From Casuarina equisetifolia (taxonomy: Eukaryota; Streptophyta; Magnoliopsida; Fagales; Casuarinaceae): a stretch of 64,000 nt of DNA. The stretch is from contig CM052356.1 of NCBI GenBank assembly GCA_028551475.1, positions 7,078,001 to 7,142,000 of the forward strand. The letters are read 5' to 3'. A program made the position numbers and the translations under genes. The notes beneath the pieces are model-generated. The model was not told the DNA's origin. It saw only the letters and a list, made by a program, of their open reading frames with translations, and did not search any database. This document shows positions 37,773-50,985 of this stretch, one piece after another. Positions within the stretch are counted from its first letter, which is position 1; every line of letters starts with the position of its first letter.

Positions 37773-38017
37773 TAACAGGAATTGGATAGTTTCAGTAAGG
37801 GAATCAATCTGAAGGGATCCAAGGCTGTCTCCTAAATGATCCTGCCAGCCTCAGATATCATCAGAATTTCCTTCCCCAAACACACTAAACAAAGCAACAA
37901 CGAAAAAAGCTGGTATGCAGCTACGGAAGGCAGAGAAGAAAGTAATACAAGGAGAGGTAAAGGACAATAACAATGTGAGCCCCGGTGGTGTGCGTAAAGG
38001 GTAATGCAGTCATGATA
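37773..38017 (-). other. Probable 5' UTR and proximal promoter of the NAC gene
   Basis: Lies between the NAC ATG and a TATA-like element; no intron signals needed. It may carry short upstream ATGs, which would affect translation, but none is clearly conserved. Confidence 0.4.
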
Positions 38018-38024
38018 ATTTATA
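38018..38024 (-). promoter_or_regulatory. Possible TATA box of the NAC gene
   Basis: TATAAAT on the minus strand about 245 bases upstream of the NAC ATG. Distance fits a long 5' UTR; AT-rich plant DNA gives such matches by chance often. Confidence 0.35.
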
Positions 38025-40648
38025 ATGGTTGTAGGACATGGCAAGGGTCCAAAAATGCATGAAAAGCTTTGGTATCATGGCCATTAGTGTACTTGGCGTG
38101 GGGCCTAGACCCTCGAGAAGAACCAACCACCTAAAACTAGCGACTAGAGAGAGAAAAGGTTAGAGCCTGTGGTCCCTAGGTATTGGTAATAACGTTCCTG
38201 AAATGCGTTAAGAGAGAAAATAGTGTATAGTGTGAGCGGGGGGCAAGCATCCATCTTAACTATGACACTCGACCTTAATATCTGAATGAAAAGCACCTGC
38301 AAAACCACCACCTTTTACAAAAGAATCTCTCTCTCTCTCTTTCTTTCAAGGATCACCCGTTTTACTTGTGCAACCAACTCGAGGACAAGAGGGCAAAAGA
38401 GAGAGATGATGAGGTCGGAGGCACTGAGCTTTCATGGTCCCGTAGGCGAAGAAAAACAGGACGGGCTTCGTGGAGACTTGGGAGTCTCGATCCCCTACTA
38501 TCACTTTACTAATGCCATGATTACATCCCACCAACTGCAGCCTGCAGGTTCCTTTATCATCTTGATTCAAGTTCAGAGGGGTTAATCATCGGTGAACCTC
38601 CAATCCTCAGCCTCTGGCACTCACAATCTGTACAAAGACTAGTCGATCACCTGATTGGGATGCAGAGGCCAATTTTTACCTTTTCCTTTTTGTTGTATTC
38701 TGGATATCTTCCTTCTTGATTGCCCATGGCAGCTGCTGAATCTTTCATTCAATGAAATAAACCATGTCAAGGGTTCATGTACCGAGGGAAGTGTCTTACC
38801 CTTAAATCGTTGTACACATTAATGGCAAAAATTTTCAACTGGTTCCTAAATTTTTTTGCATGATATTTTATTTGAAAAAGCTTGGTGGAAAAGAACACAC
38901 AACGAATTACAAAACAAGAACATAATATAATCAAGATATTATACTAGATACAAACAATCTTATAATGGATAAAAATTGAAGGTCGTGTGTAGTCGATATT
39001 ATAATTCCCTCGTTGAAAGCGCGATTTGATTTTGTCGGAGAGGAAGTTATGTGCATGAATCTTCCTTTACCGTAAATAAATAAATAAATAAATAATAAAA
39101 TTAAAAAAAAAAAAAAAAGCTATAACCCTAAACCAACACACTGTCGTTCCCTCGTGGTTCATTAACATCATGTTTCATGTTTTTGTAAAGGACTGCGTAA
39201 CTTGAAGGAATTCAGCCGTTGTTTATCTGACAAGAAGTTCAATGTCATGGTAGCTGCATCCTACATAATCTAGACTAATGAATCAACTTTGGCTGCCAGG
39301 TCGAACAGCTAGGGTAGGGAAACTCCTCTTTTCTCTTGATTTTTTATGTATTTGCTTTTGCGTATGTACCTTTTTGCCAGGTTATCAGAAGGAGGTGGTT
39401 TGAGACACAAAAGCTCCTCAGGGCAAAAGCTACCCTACTTTCTTTCTGGTTTCGTGACAGATAAAACAAGAATCAAAAGGCGGACCAGGGGAAAGTCATC
39501 CGTTAAATTCCTAAATTTATATTTACGGCCGTATTTCCATCACTTCAATTGATCTGTTAAAATGACAGTTTTTACTGCCTGCTACAAGCGCAAGGTGATG
39601 AGGTTTCCAATACGAAAATAAGGTCTCAAAATTCACGAATGACTGATGTCATACCTTGCCTATAACTTGCGTAACTTCTTGTTCTACTGTGAAGGGTTTG
39701 CCAAAATTAAGAGAAAGCCCAATATGACCTATTGGCGACGATAACACATGTCAGCAAGTAATAGATTTAGCTTCTTGGCTGAGGTCATTCTGTCCGTCAT
39801 GAACAGTAAATGTTTTGTGTTTTCTTTTTCCCAGAGGAAAAGAAAAGTTACCTGGTTTTCGGACATCAGAAACTTCATATTGGTGATTATAACAGAGCAG
39901 GGAAAGAGCACCATGGAGACGTATCACTATGTTAATGCTAGTTAATCCGCGTTTAACTACCTTAATCACTGTTAAGTAACCTTCTCCATGTGGCCAACAC
40001 TCAGTCATATGAGCACTGAGGGGGGTTATCAAGTATGCAAGACCATAAGGTTCGCCGACATACTTTAGCCGCTCGCGCACTACATTTGTGCTGCTCTCTC
40101 TTTCTCTCATATTCAAGTAACGGTACCACTAAGCACTAGACATATATATTCCGTTATGAGGTCATGTGTCTTAACCAAAATCATGATCCTTATTCTCCAT
40201 ATTCCATGACTAATCATGATTTTCGGGCCACAATTGATGGAACAACCACTTCTTACTGACCTGCACTGGACATCTCATCTTCTTATCGTCTTAGTTCTTG
40301 TTGCTGTTGATGTTGTTGGTGTTGTTGTTGGTTGCAGTTGAAATTATTTTATGAACAGTGACTTACTATTACATATCTCCCCTGTTTCAATTAGCTACCA
40401 AAGCCCACAAAACTTCTTTCACTATGCCTCTCAAGTGACGTGAATTCTGACGACAAATTTGAATTCCCGAGAAAGAGAGAGAAAAACACAGAGGGATGAT
40501 GATTAGTGACGCATTAGCCTGTGTGTTTTTTTTTGTTTAATTATAAGACAAAGGAGGTTGAAGTTTGCATGAGACGCAATCTTCCTGTGTCATGCTGTTG
40601 TTAGAAAAGCTTCCCATATGTCACAATACGTGTATGTGGCTAGGTATA

Positions 40649-40691
<43 letters not shown>

Positions 40692-41640
40692 ACGGTTTCT
40701 TTAAAATACATATTATTGATGATTGACATGTGTAATGAATACACAACTACTTTATAAAAAAAATATAGACCTATGATTAGTCAAATATCATTATTCTTGA
40801 ATACCATTTTCGACCTAAGTCCCTATAAGCCTAAACCTACTTTGAGCTCCTATAAGCTTGTTAGATCTCACCATGATTTTCATGTGCATCCTAATAGTCC
40901 AATCTATGATAACTTTATTTTAAATAGCTTATACTATGACTATTTTAAATAGTCATTTTCTTAGGTTATTCTTTCTGTAATTCAAACTTAAAATATGAAA
41001 TTAACTCTGATATCAATTTTAATGAATTTGTAACAACTTTATCAAAGACCTTAGACTTTAGACTTGATGACTAGCTACGTATCATTACTCTTGAATACTA
41101 CCTTCGACCTAGGCCCCATAAACTCGAGCCTGTCCTAAGTCCACAAGCCCGTTACAACGTGAGCCTTTAAGTTTCGAAATCACACGCAACGGGGTTCATC
41201 TTCCGTGGTCATATAATCAAGCAGACGTCACCTTTAACAAAACGATAATGAAGTTTCTAAAATACTTCACGTTATGTTCATTTTCTTTTTATTCCTCTAA
41301 CTATCAAGTATTCAGTGTTTCCGGAGCTGAAAGGAAATGTGAAAGCATTAATGAGAACATTAATATTCCTGCAAACGACAAGAGGGGAAAAAATAACATT
41401 CTTGCAACCCATATTCCTTTTCAGAAAACCAACGAATAAATACAATGACCAAGAGGACTCTTGGGGCCATGGAAGCTCGACACGAATATTAGCGACAAAA
41501 CCCTTGGCTTTTTTTCATAATGTGTATTTCCAAGTTCTGAGTTGTTCCAATCAACCGGTCCCTGTCGTCTTTTAGGTACCCCACTCCTTTAAGATAGATG
41601 CAACTTAGTCTAAACATTCTATTATTTGAGGCAAAATTAT
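38025..41640. other. Intergenic with microsatellites
   Basis: No gene seen. (CT)n near 38326-38341, an (AAAT)n run followed by an A run near 39074-39118, a GTT-rich stretch near 40300-40336 and a long (CT)n (separate entry). Open frames such as 38286-38585 are low-complexity or unrecognisable. Confidence 0.45.
40652..40689. repeat. (CT)n microsatellite
   Basis: About 19 uninterrupted CT units, likely length-variable between individuals. Confidence 0.95.
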
Positions 41641-41649
41641 ACCCCCATT

Positions 41650-42065
41650 ACAAGACTTAATATCATAACAGTTTCACACAATTTCTTGAACCTTCTTCTT
41701 AGAGCTTGCCATCGGAGGCTTGCTGTTGATCTGTAAGTCAGCCTTTTTAAGAATATCACTGATGAGCAAATTACACAAACATTAACTTTTTTCAAGTCTA
41801 ATAAAGCGCTTGATCCAGTAGCTTTAATGTCTATCATTATAAGAAAAGCTCAAATTTAGGGCTGCAAATTCCTTTTAGCTCTAAGTTGGCTTCTTATATG
41901 AGTAAATTTTACTGCTATCTCTTTGGTTTCAAAAATTTTCAACCCAACTTTATTGAAGGACTTTAAGCTTATCTATTGCTGTAACAATATTTGTGAATCC
42001 ATAGTCTAGATTGTGGCGAATTGGGTCAAAACAGGTTCTCCTTGTTTCTGTAGAAAATACCTAAA
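41650..42065 (+). mobile_element. LINE remnant: N-terminal part of reverse transcriptase
   Basis: On +, decayed L1-type reverse transcriptase blocks appear in order: NITDEQITQTL then KSNKALDPVALM (usually NKAPGPDGF), and NPTLLKDFKLIYCCNNIC (usually NPxxLKDFRPISCCNxxYK) leading to IVANWVKT (usually IANRLK). Several stops and frame changes separate them. The rest of ORF2 is not recognisable to the right, though a possible 3' end lies near 43420-43592. Confidence 0.6.
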
Positions 42066-43419
42066 CATTTTAAAAGATTGAGAGATTGAGGATTATATTC
42101 TCTAAGTTCAAGAATTATTCAAGAACAATCATTTAATAGAGACTTTCCAAATTGTGATTGAAAGTAAATATGATGAAAGCCATATCATATGAATTGGTTG
42201 AACATTAGTGAAGACATTTTGAAGCTTGCAAGCTTCTTGGTCATTACGGTCTCTTAGATCATAGAATGTGTTACCCTTTTTGAGGTACTCTTTCAACATT
42301 AATGGTGACCTTAATAGTTATTTCTGGATAAAAGAAGTCTTCATTAAGGCAAACCTATGTCAATGTACATCTTTGTCCTTGTCAAAAAATTATTTTTGGT
42401 CTTCTAGATTATGATATTACAGGGGATGATTTTAAATTGAATTAGATATATTTTTTGGTGATGTTGTTTTTACTGAACCAAGACAATAAAGCACCTTGGG
42501 TGTGTTGAATTTCAATTTTAGGTTTCTTATTAGATATTTTCAGATTCCACCTCTTTTTTTTTCAGATATTGTTTTTGTTTTTGTAACAAAATTACTTTTA
42601 TATGGTTTAAGTATACAATTTATTGACAATCAATGATAGTATAATTAAAAATTTAGAAATGACTGGCCACATGAAAAGAATGCTCAATAAAGTCATTATT
42701 TTTAGGATTTAGGTACATTTTGTCTATGATTTTCTTTCTTTTATGGCTTATTATCAAAAATATGATTTAATATCTTAAATATTTCTTTCAAAAGCGTGTT
42801 GATATAATAAAGGTGATGTTAATGTAACCTAATATATTATTTGCATTCCTAGAAAAGGAGGCCTGGAAGCTAAAACATTGAAACTTGGAATTTGGTTTTG
42901 GTTTTGGTTTTGCTTCTTTGCTTGCCCACCCCCTTTCTCTTTCTCTTTATTTTGTGAACTTATTCGATTGTTGCTGGCTCAAAAGAAGAGTCTCATTGCA
43001 TGTCAATTACTAATGGCATTTGGTTGAAGATCTTGACAATGTTTTGGGTCCTCACTGAATCAGAGAATCAATTGCATAAGCAAGCTTGCCTTCTACCAAT
43101 ATGAGAATTTCTTCATTGGCTACTGCGATCCAGACGATGGCTTGTCCATACTAGCTAGCCTTTCTGCTAAATTGTGATCCATCTATCCACTTCAACAAGA
43201 AGCATTGAAAATCTTGTCTCTACAAGAAAAGATCTCAAACTAAAGATGTGAATGGTTCAACAAAAAGTTGTCACCAAAGATTAAAAAAATATCGCAAGCC
43301 TTAGAAGGTTTTATCATAGATAGTTCCTCAACTATTAAATAATCAAAAAGTGTTGAAGTTTCAAATAGAAAGAAAACTGATAGGAAGGTCATTTTTGAGT
43401 CTTCTAGGTACCAAGGGGA
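42066..43419. other. AT-rich stretch, possibly old LINE interior
   Basis: No protein block recognised; lies between a LINE reverse transcriptase fragment and a LINE-like poly(A) end on the same strand, so it may be degraded LINE or unrelated. Confidence 0.3.
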
Positions 43420-43592
43420 CTTAGTGTGCTTCGGCGAGTTCGAACGTGTTTTGCCACCGGGTAGCCATTTTGTGGTGGTTTCGTTGTTTCTTGTCATTGG
43501 GTTCTCCCCACGCTTATTGCTGTGTAAAACCCCGTGACCATAGCTGTGCTTCTACCCTTTATTTTAACTTTACTTAGCCGAAAAAAAAAGGT
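43420..43592 (+). mobile_element. Possible LINE 3' end with poly(A)
   Basis: GC-richer segment ending TTTACTTAGCCG followed by nine A at 43582-43590, a typical non-LTR element 3' end. Whether it belongs to the same insertion as the reverse transcriptase fragment 1.4 kb to the left is unknown. Confidence 0.35.
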
Positions 43593-46500
43593 TGCCATTC
43601 CAATTAAAGTAAAAAGGCAAACTACCTCGGTCCACTAAATTAAGCTATTTAATGGTTACATGCTAGTGCAGATTTATCTAATCTATCCTAGTCTATAAAT
43701 ATTCTTATGTATATTACCCAATGATACACAACACAAAAATATCGACATGACAACTTCCTATCAGTTTTCATCTTCAAGCATATTTTACAATGGGAAGTTT
43801 GAAGTTTGAGGTTTTAAACAATACCAAATTGACACAGGCCTTTATGAAGAAAAAGCAACTTTCTAATCAAAATCATATAAAATCACCCTGTTGCAAAGGT
43901 TAATGACGGTTCATATCAGGGTTAAAATCTTCCGTCGATGATCTTTTCTTCTTAATCAGACTTCCATTGCAAGAAATTCTGTGCTATCAAGTCAGTCAAT
44001 TTGGTGAAAAAGCATCCAAACATCTAGGTCTCTTGCTGTAAATTAACTCTTGATCCACCTGCTCTTCTTCTTTGGTGATGGTGACGACCGACAATGATTA
44101 AGCTACATCCATTGCTTTTTCCACTGTCGTTTGTGGAAAATGCATAGAAGATGGCAAGAGATAAAACAAGATGCTCTTAGAAATTCACGAAAGGAAAAGT
44201 TATTTGGACAGCTACAGAATAGAGGAGAGTACCTACTAATATATCAGCACCTAATGAGCTCTTTTGCTTTAACTAGTCCGTGGACTAAAATTACTTTACT
44301 TTTCTGAGGGCTCCTCATGCCTCGGTTATATAATCTCCCACAGTTAGCAAATTTTAAATCATTAACTTGACAAAACTTGTGTGTTCTTACGGCTCGGCTT
44401 CACAATGGGACTTTGGCATCAAAGGTAAAAGGTCTATTAATAACAAGATTTCATGTTCATAAGCATGATTCCTCCAATTTGCACTCTCTCTTCTTTTCTT
44501 TTTTTGTTTCCTTCTTCTATATACTCTTATATATATAGGTAAAATCGTAGTGCATGGACCACTTGTGACACAAATGTGGAAATGATTTTCGAAATAGACT
44601 ACTTAAATGAAAAACATATAAACAAAGTACTTTTTTCTTCCTCTCCATTTTTTTTTTCAATTTGTCTTGAAACGACAAATTAGTGCCAGAGAGAGGTGTC
44701 TCTTTACTCTCTCTCTCGGACCGATCGACTGTATGCCTTTAACATGAAACCTCCTATTTTTAGCAAAGGTTGATCACAAATGCTTGTGCGTGGGTAATTT
44801 CTAGGAAACTCGCAAGATCCATACGAAAACAAGAAAGGAATTGATTGGATAAAGTACTTACTATTAATCTTTGCAAGTGGTTTCTCCCTCCTTTTTTTTT
44901 GTTCCGACAATGTAATTGTGTTGTAACTACTACTTGGTTACCTTGGGATCAAACCCTGCCAACTAAAAAGATAAAGATGCAGTCCAAAAAGTGCCTGAAA
45001 TCAGCCCTGCAGACAAATTATAAAGCCGCATTCAATGTAATTAGGCCTCTACGATTCAATGGAGACTTTGACGGAGTTCTTGGTGTAGAATTTGGAGTTT
45101 GACATAGATCCAACATTAAATGTATCTCTCTTTACGTTTGCATGTCCATTCTAGAAGGGAGCTAGACCCCATTAGCAGATAAAAAAGGTGATTAGAGATG
45201 TTTTAGCAACAAACAAATCCTTGAATTTTTTTTTTTTCATTTAATCAAACAATGAGTTATCAGAACAGAATCTTGATAAAGCAACTTTACCTCAAAGTAA
45301 CGATGCCATTAGGCCCAATTATTAATGAATGATTTAATTTGAGGTCAAGATCTTACATCAGGAGGGGACCGTCGTGTAAGATATTTAAGTAGTAAGATGC
45401 CCCCGTGGTTGGTACTATGGCTAACATGGAACAGTTTGATTGGAGAAACTGGGCGCCCCAAATTTTGTTTCAAAGTCTGTGGACATTCACGTGGCTGGGG
45501 CTGCTTCATCTCTCGTGCAATATGAAAATAGAATTTTTAGTGATGCAGAGACTCTACCTTTCTTTTCGTCCTTTTCTCGTGTCCATTGTGCTCTCACTTT
45601 AAGGATATAATTAAATTAATTAACGTCAAAAAGGATCTCGGCATCACTTCAATCTTCGTCGAATATCAAATCAGCGAAATTGATTCAGCTAAAAGAGAGT
45701 TCCCATCGTGAACAATTGTATTCTTTTCTCCGTGACAAATTAATTGGCAACTAAAAGTTGCAGTTCTTGTTGACATCTCGGTGCTAGACGACAGGCAAGG
45801 AGCTCTTACTACCGACAGGGATGTGCTAAAATATGTGTCCTTTCTGCAGATTAAATAGAGTTAGCCAATTAGGCTCTATGGCAACTGCACCTACGAAGCA
45901 TTTATAGCATGCATCCAGTCATATGTAATTCTTTCGTCACTTTAACGATGACAACGTGGGCAATCCATAAACATACATCTATGAACGTTGAACAGCAACC
46001 CTGAACTCCATATTCAAGCATACTTTCAGGTGCCTAAGTGATTTTTTTTTCAGTCAATTCAAGCAACTTCCGCAAGTCCTGAGGGGTTTGTTTGGGGCTT
46101 CGACGTTTGGTGAATAGGAGGAAAATGACTTGTCTTCTAGACAATGCAATGCCAACTCAACCGAACACTTCTTTCATGGAATACATATAGTCTTGTTTGC
46201 GATGGAAATCCCGCGTATGATTGCAACTGGCATGAGTTGCGTGTACTGCATAATATTTCGTGTGATCAAATTAAAAGCCATCTTCTTTTATGAGTCAAAA
46301 AGCTACGCGTATATCTCCACTAGTTCCTTTCATGGGGTTTCTGTGCTCCATGGCCAGCTAAATTTGATTGGGAAGAATTTAAGACAGGCTCTGAATTATT
46401 GCCTTTTGTAAGGGCTATGGCCCTCCTCCACTTTTACCCTTCGATTGTATTGGCTTTCTTCGAGAGAGATTCTGCCAGTTATACCAATCCATAAATTCAA

Positions 46501-49500
46501 AGCTTTCTCGACAGCCATTTAACCGGCTTTAGCGGTGCACATGATGAAGGAGACAAGACCTTTCGAATATAAACTATTAACCAACAATGTCAACAATGAT
46601 CAATCTTTTGAAACGCGGAGGAATCCGACAATCCATTCTAGAATGGTTATAGAAGCTTGGACCTATAAAGAGAGATGAACACTGCCATATATAATGAATA
46701 TAATACGATCGATATCTTAACACTCCACAATGGATTTCGGTAGTCTTGCTATAATCTGATGCTGCTGCATTCGCTTGCCACGAATGGAGATAGCCATGCA
46801 TTTACCTCAAAAAAAAAAAAAACTCTTTCATCAACTTATGACTACATCATTTGGACCTTCTCAGTATCAGAATCAAAGAAAAAGAGAGAAAGTGGGTAAA
46901 GTTAAATTAGTAATAGCATTGGCAGGTCCATGTTGTCGCTTACACACGTGATAAATGAGAAAGCAAATCAATTAGATGATGATTTGATATGTCAGCGGAC
47001 GTTGAAGATTTGGCTCGGTGATTAGTGCAGGAGACCATACGTATTGGGACACATTCTCACCGGTTTCCTACTTTTACTAGTTTTCATTTCTTAAAAAATT
47101 CTTGTGGAGGGGACTGAGTTGTCATAAATGAGATTCTAGCTTTTCATCATCGGATCTCATTTGAACTTCAAGCTTTACAAACAGTTTCATACTTTAATAC
47201 TGAGAGGACGTTGCCAGCCTTTCAAGATACATTAAAAAGTAAATTTTGATGGTGATTTAACAAGGCTTGAGCGCGTTAAGAGAATAGGTTAAAAGTCTAG
47301 TAGTAGATTAAGTTAATTGATGGTTCTATTATGAAATAACTACTATGCAACATCACGTGGATTTATATTGCAGTGTTAGAAGATCTACTTTACTTCTTAA
47401 ACTCAATTTATAAGAAAAGAAAATACATTTGCATATAAAGAATATGGTAGGGGTTCAACATATTCCACCGACAATTTAGAAAGAATTGGAATGTGGGGAA
47501 TCATCGTTTTGCAAAGATTGAATGATGGATATGAATGTATGAGAGAAAAATGGATACGTATGTTATAGAGAGCCGTGCAACGATTGAACAAAAGGTTCTG
47601 TTTATTCACTGCTTATATCGCTACAAGAAAGCTATGATAGGGCATAGGGACATGTCTAAATTGGGAGGAAGGCTAGAAAGATAAAGATTTCACCATCAAC
47701 AACCATTCGAAGGAAGATCTTGGAGAATGTGACACTTCGACCTGACCCAGAAAGACTGATACTGTCAAATTTACCATACGTCGAGGTTAGAGCCTCATAA
47801 TTTAATAACACGATTCTGCTGTACCAATTTGCTTCGCCTGCTGCATCTGCCAAGGCGTTATATCTCCAATTTGGGGTCAAGAAAAGGAGATTGGAACCCT
47901 AGTTAGTGCGTTATTACAGAAACTAATCGGGGAAGTTTCTTCTCGCCCACATACAGGGAGCAAATAAGCACAAGCTAGGCCCGTCGCAGATCATATCACA
48001 AAAGGGGATTGGAACCCTGTATTCCCCCTAGACCTAGAAAGGAGCAACCTACAAACACAATTATGTACTTTTGTGACAGCATAAAGGGCGAGTGCTATGA
48101 TGAAGACCGCCTAGGATAACGCTATGGAAAGCATTTAAGACTGAAGAAGCTAACCCAGCCCAGTAGCCTTCAAATTACTGCACGACGAGTGACAACAGAT
48201 ATTCATGATCACTACTAGTATGTTTGTTTATTAGAATCAAAATCAGGTAATCAAACCTTATAATGAAGTTCTTATGTAGCTAAGAATCAGAATGCGGCCA
48301 AAATGGGGTTTTGGTACCGGTCAAGAATTGTAGGGTGGATAAGATGCTAAAGGCTGACACATATATTTATCAAGCGAAACAAAGCCTTTTCAGACCTTTA
48401 TAGAAAGTTATGTTCCCAGATTCGGTGTTCAAACATCTGCTTGATGATATTCTGTCACCCAATAATCAAATTAGGCCATGACTAGAACCAATGATTCTTC
48501 CCGTAGGAGCATAGGAACTACGCACACAAGGCATAAACATAGAAAGTAACAGGAACTTAGATTCTGCCATGAGGCACTTTAAGCTGAATTGTTACGAAGT
48601 TTGATAGAGTTTTCAACTTTCGGATTTGTTTTGTAGTTCATGTGCTTAATGATTCATCTAAAAAAAGCATTTACTGTCCCTTTACTGCTTTACATCATTC
48701 GTACATTAGCAAGTGGCTGAATTTCAACTGCTTGGTTGGAAACACTTAATGAGAGTTTCTGTCAAAAAGCATTAATCTGCCCAACTTTCTTTTCATAACC
48801 TTTGATGTCACGATATATCATTTTAGGCCACATATAAATTCATACAGGCTGCCTTGCTAGCTATCCTATACATATCCTAATGATAAATGATTTAGACCAC
48901 TCATTTAGATAGACCTCGGAGAAAAACTTGTGTCTCACTGCTATCCTATCACCTTGCTACTTGAGATTTTGAAGATTTCGCCGGTTCTTTTTCCTTCTTC
49001 TAGTCATGTTTGTCGGTAGTAAGTCTGAATCAAAATGGGAAAAGCTCTGCGGGAAATGCATGCAGAAGCCAAAAGGAGGACGCCAGCATTTTGGATGAGA
49101 TCTCCCCCGTACTCTTGCAACAAAGGCGGGAATCTCTAATTGAAGTCAAAGATTTGTTTGTTTGCCGTCACCTAGAAAAGCAGTTGAGGTGATGGCAAAA
49201 GTCAGAAGGGAATCAAAGCGACTTGGGAATTGATTCCGATGGAGGGGTTATAAGTCGACATGATTGACAGCCAGGAGCGCAAATTATTGTATATTTATTT
49301 GGATGCTGTTTGTGTTATAACGCGGATCCGACCATATTCAGATCAGGATGCCAGAAATGTATTATTTGCCCTATTACTCAAAATGAGAAAGAAACTAAAA
49401 AGAAAATGAAAAGAAGAGGTACAAAGTACTTCTGTCAAAATGTTTGGATAAGCATGAAAAGATATTGAACGGTGGAAAAAAGCTCTCGTTTATTGATGAA

Positions 49501-49693
49501 TAAGAGCAAAACCAAGTTACAAACTGAGTTACAAATGGGAGATTTTGATCTCATGGTGAAAAAGAAATGAAGCCTTTCTATACATTTTAAAAGCCAAGAA
49601 CATGAACAGAAGAAATGAGCTACCTCACCGGCAGCTACTAGCTCGGTGGCGTGCGGTGCAGCGCCAGTCCCATCAGCGGCTGGGGTAGAAGCT

Positions 49694-49743
49694 AGTTCCC
49701 ACCTTGGGAACTGAGTCCAACGTGGCAGCCAGGTGGCTGCCAC
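49694..49743. repeat. Two adjacent perfect inverted repeats
   Basis: AGTTCCCA (49694-49701) and TGGGAACT (49705-49712) form an 8-bp stem with a 3-base loop; nine bases on, GTGGCAGCC (49722-49730) and GGCTGCCAC (49735-49743) form a 9-bp GC-rich stem with a 4-base loop. They sit in a GC-rich island within AT-rich DNA. Confidence 0.75.
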
Positions 49744-50944
49744 CTCATCTCCGAACAACTTCTTTGTGCAGAAACAACGCAAAGTTAAATTTAAACTACA
49801 TGTGCAATTTGCAAGCTTCTCTACGTCTCATACCCACTTGTTATCTCTCCTTACTGTTTATATTAGAGTATCTTAGAGTATATTTAATTTGTCATGAAAT
49901 GTTTTATCAATATTTTAATCTAGTATCTTTCGCATATAAAAATATTTTTCTTTCTTAATAACCAATTTTAAACAAGAAAATAAAACTTCGTAGCACGATA
50001 TAACTTCCTTGGTTTTGCCTTCTCTTAGATAGGTAAATAACTGTTCAAAACAACGAGAAACTAGATAATAGCACAAGTGCATAACTCAGACAATGAATTG
50101 TTGCTTTAGTTGGAGCAAGAACAAAAAAAAGGGAAAATAAATCAAACTAACATGGTTTGGTCCTCTAGATATTTCTCTCTAGAGGGATCAAATCCTCTAA
50201 TGAGGCTAGCTCTCTCACCTTGACACAAAAGAAGATGTCCTGCAAGATATTAGCTGGTTTTTGGATGTTCCTGGCATGACAATTGCACCAACTGACACGA
50301 AATTAACTCCCATGCAAGGACAATAATTGTGAAAGAGGCTCGTTCGTGTATAGAAGGGGCACAAAGTCCTCTGGTGTATGTGGGTCTCACGGTGTCCTGC
50401 ACCTGTCTCCATTTGTCCAAAAAGAACCAGGTGATTATGGAGCCGTGGACAAAGACTGCAAAGAACACTGTAGTTGTCTAGAATAATGCCATATTTCAGC
50501 AGTTTATCCTGGATAATGCGAAGTAGCTCACTTACGAGAAACAAGGTTGTGTCAGCCCAACAATGGGCCTTTCAGCTGAATGTTCCAGCATTGGAAAACC
50601 AAGAGATACAATCAAGTCCGTTTTGTTGGACACTTATGCTCGATGAGCCTGCTGCCAGCCCCTTATATGTCCTCTTCTGAACCAAGACTTCCAACCCAGA
50701 TCAGGCCTGAGTTCTGGCCTCGAGTGGGGCTCAGGCTACCACAATGACTATCACGTAGCCCAACCTCTTTGACCACCCTTCCGTGATCTTGTTTGTTACG
50801 TTCACGCAAAGGAAAATTGACAAAGTTCAGCTAATTTTGAGATTAAATTTTAGAATATATGTTATATAGTATGATCCTATTCGAACTCAATTTAAACAAT
50901 ATGAAGTCTTTTCTTTTTATAAAAAAACTTTTCAAGTAAAATTT

Positions 50945-50985
50945 GAATAATACAAGACTTTATATTATTTTTAACACACTCTTAT
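50945..50985. repeat. Copy of a dispersed AT-rich repeat
   Basis: AATACAAGACTTTATATTAT followed by TTTTAACACACTC; related words occur at 54728-54768 and 62460-62500. Unit boundaries are not clear. Confidence 0.35.

Noticed and set aside
47656-47880. Minus-strand frame with YNALADAAGEANW, recalling the copia RNase H end
   Set aside because: Only about a dozen residues resemble the family and the flanks do not continue the match, so it is too weak to call a fossil.
49435-49782. 115-codon minus-strand frame over the twin hairpins
   Set aside because: No recognisable domain; composition and hairpins explain it better than coding.
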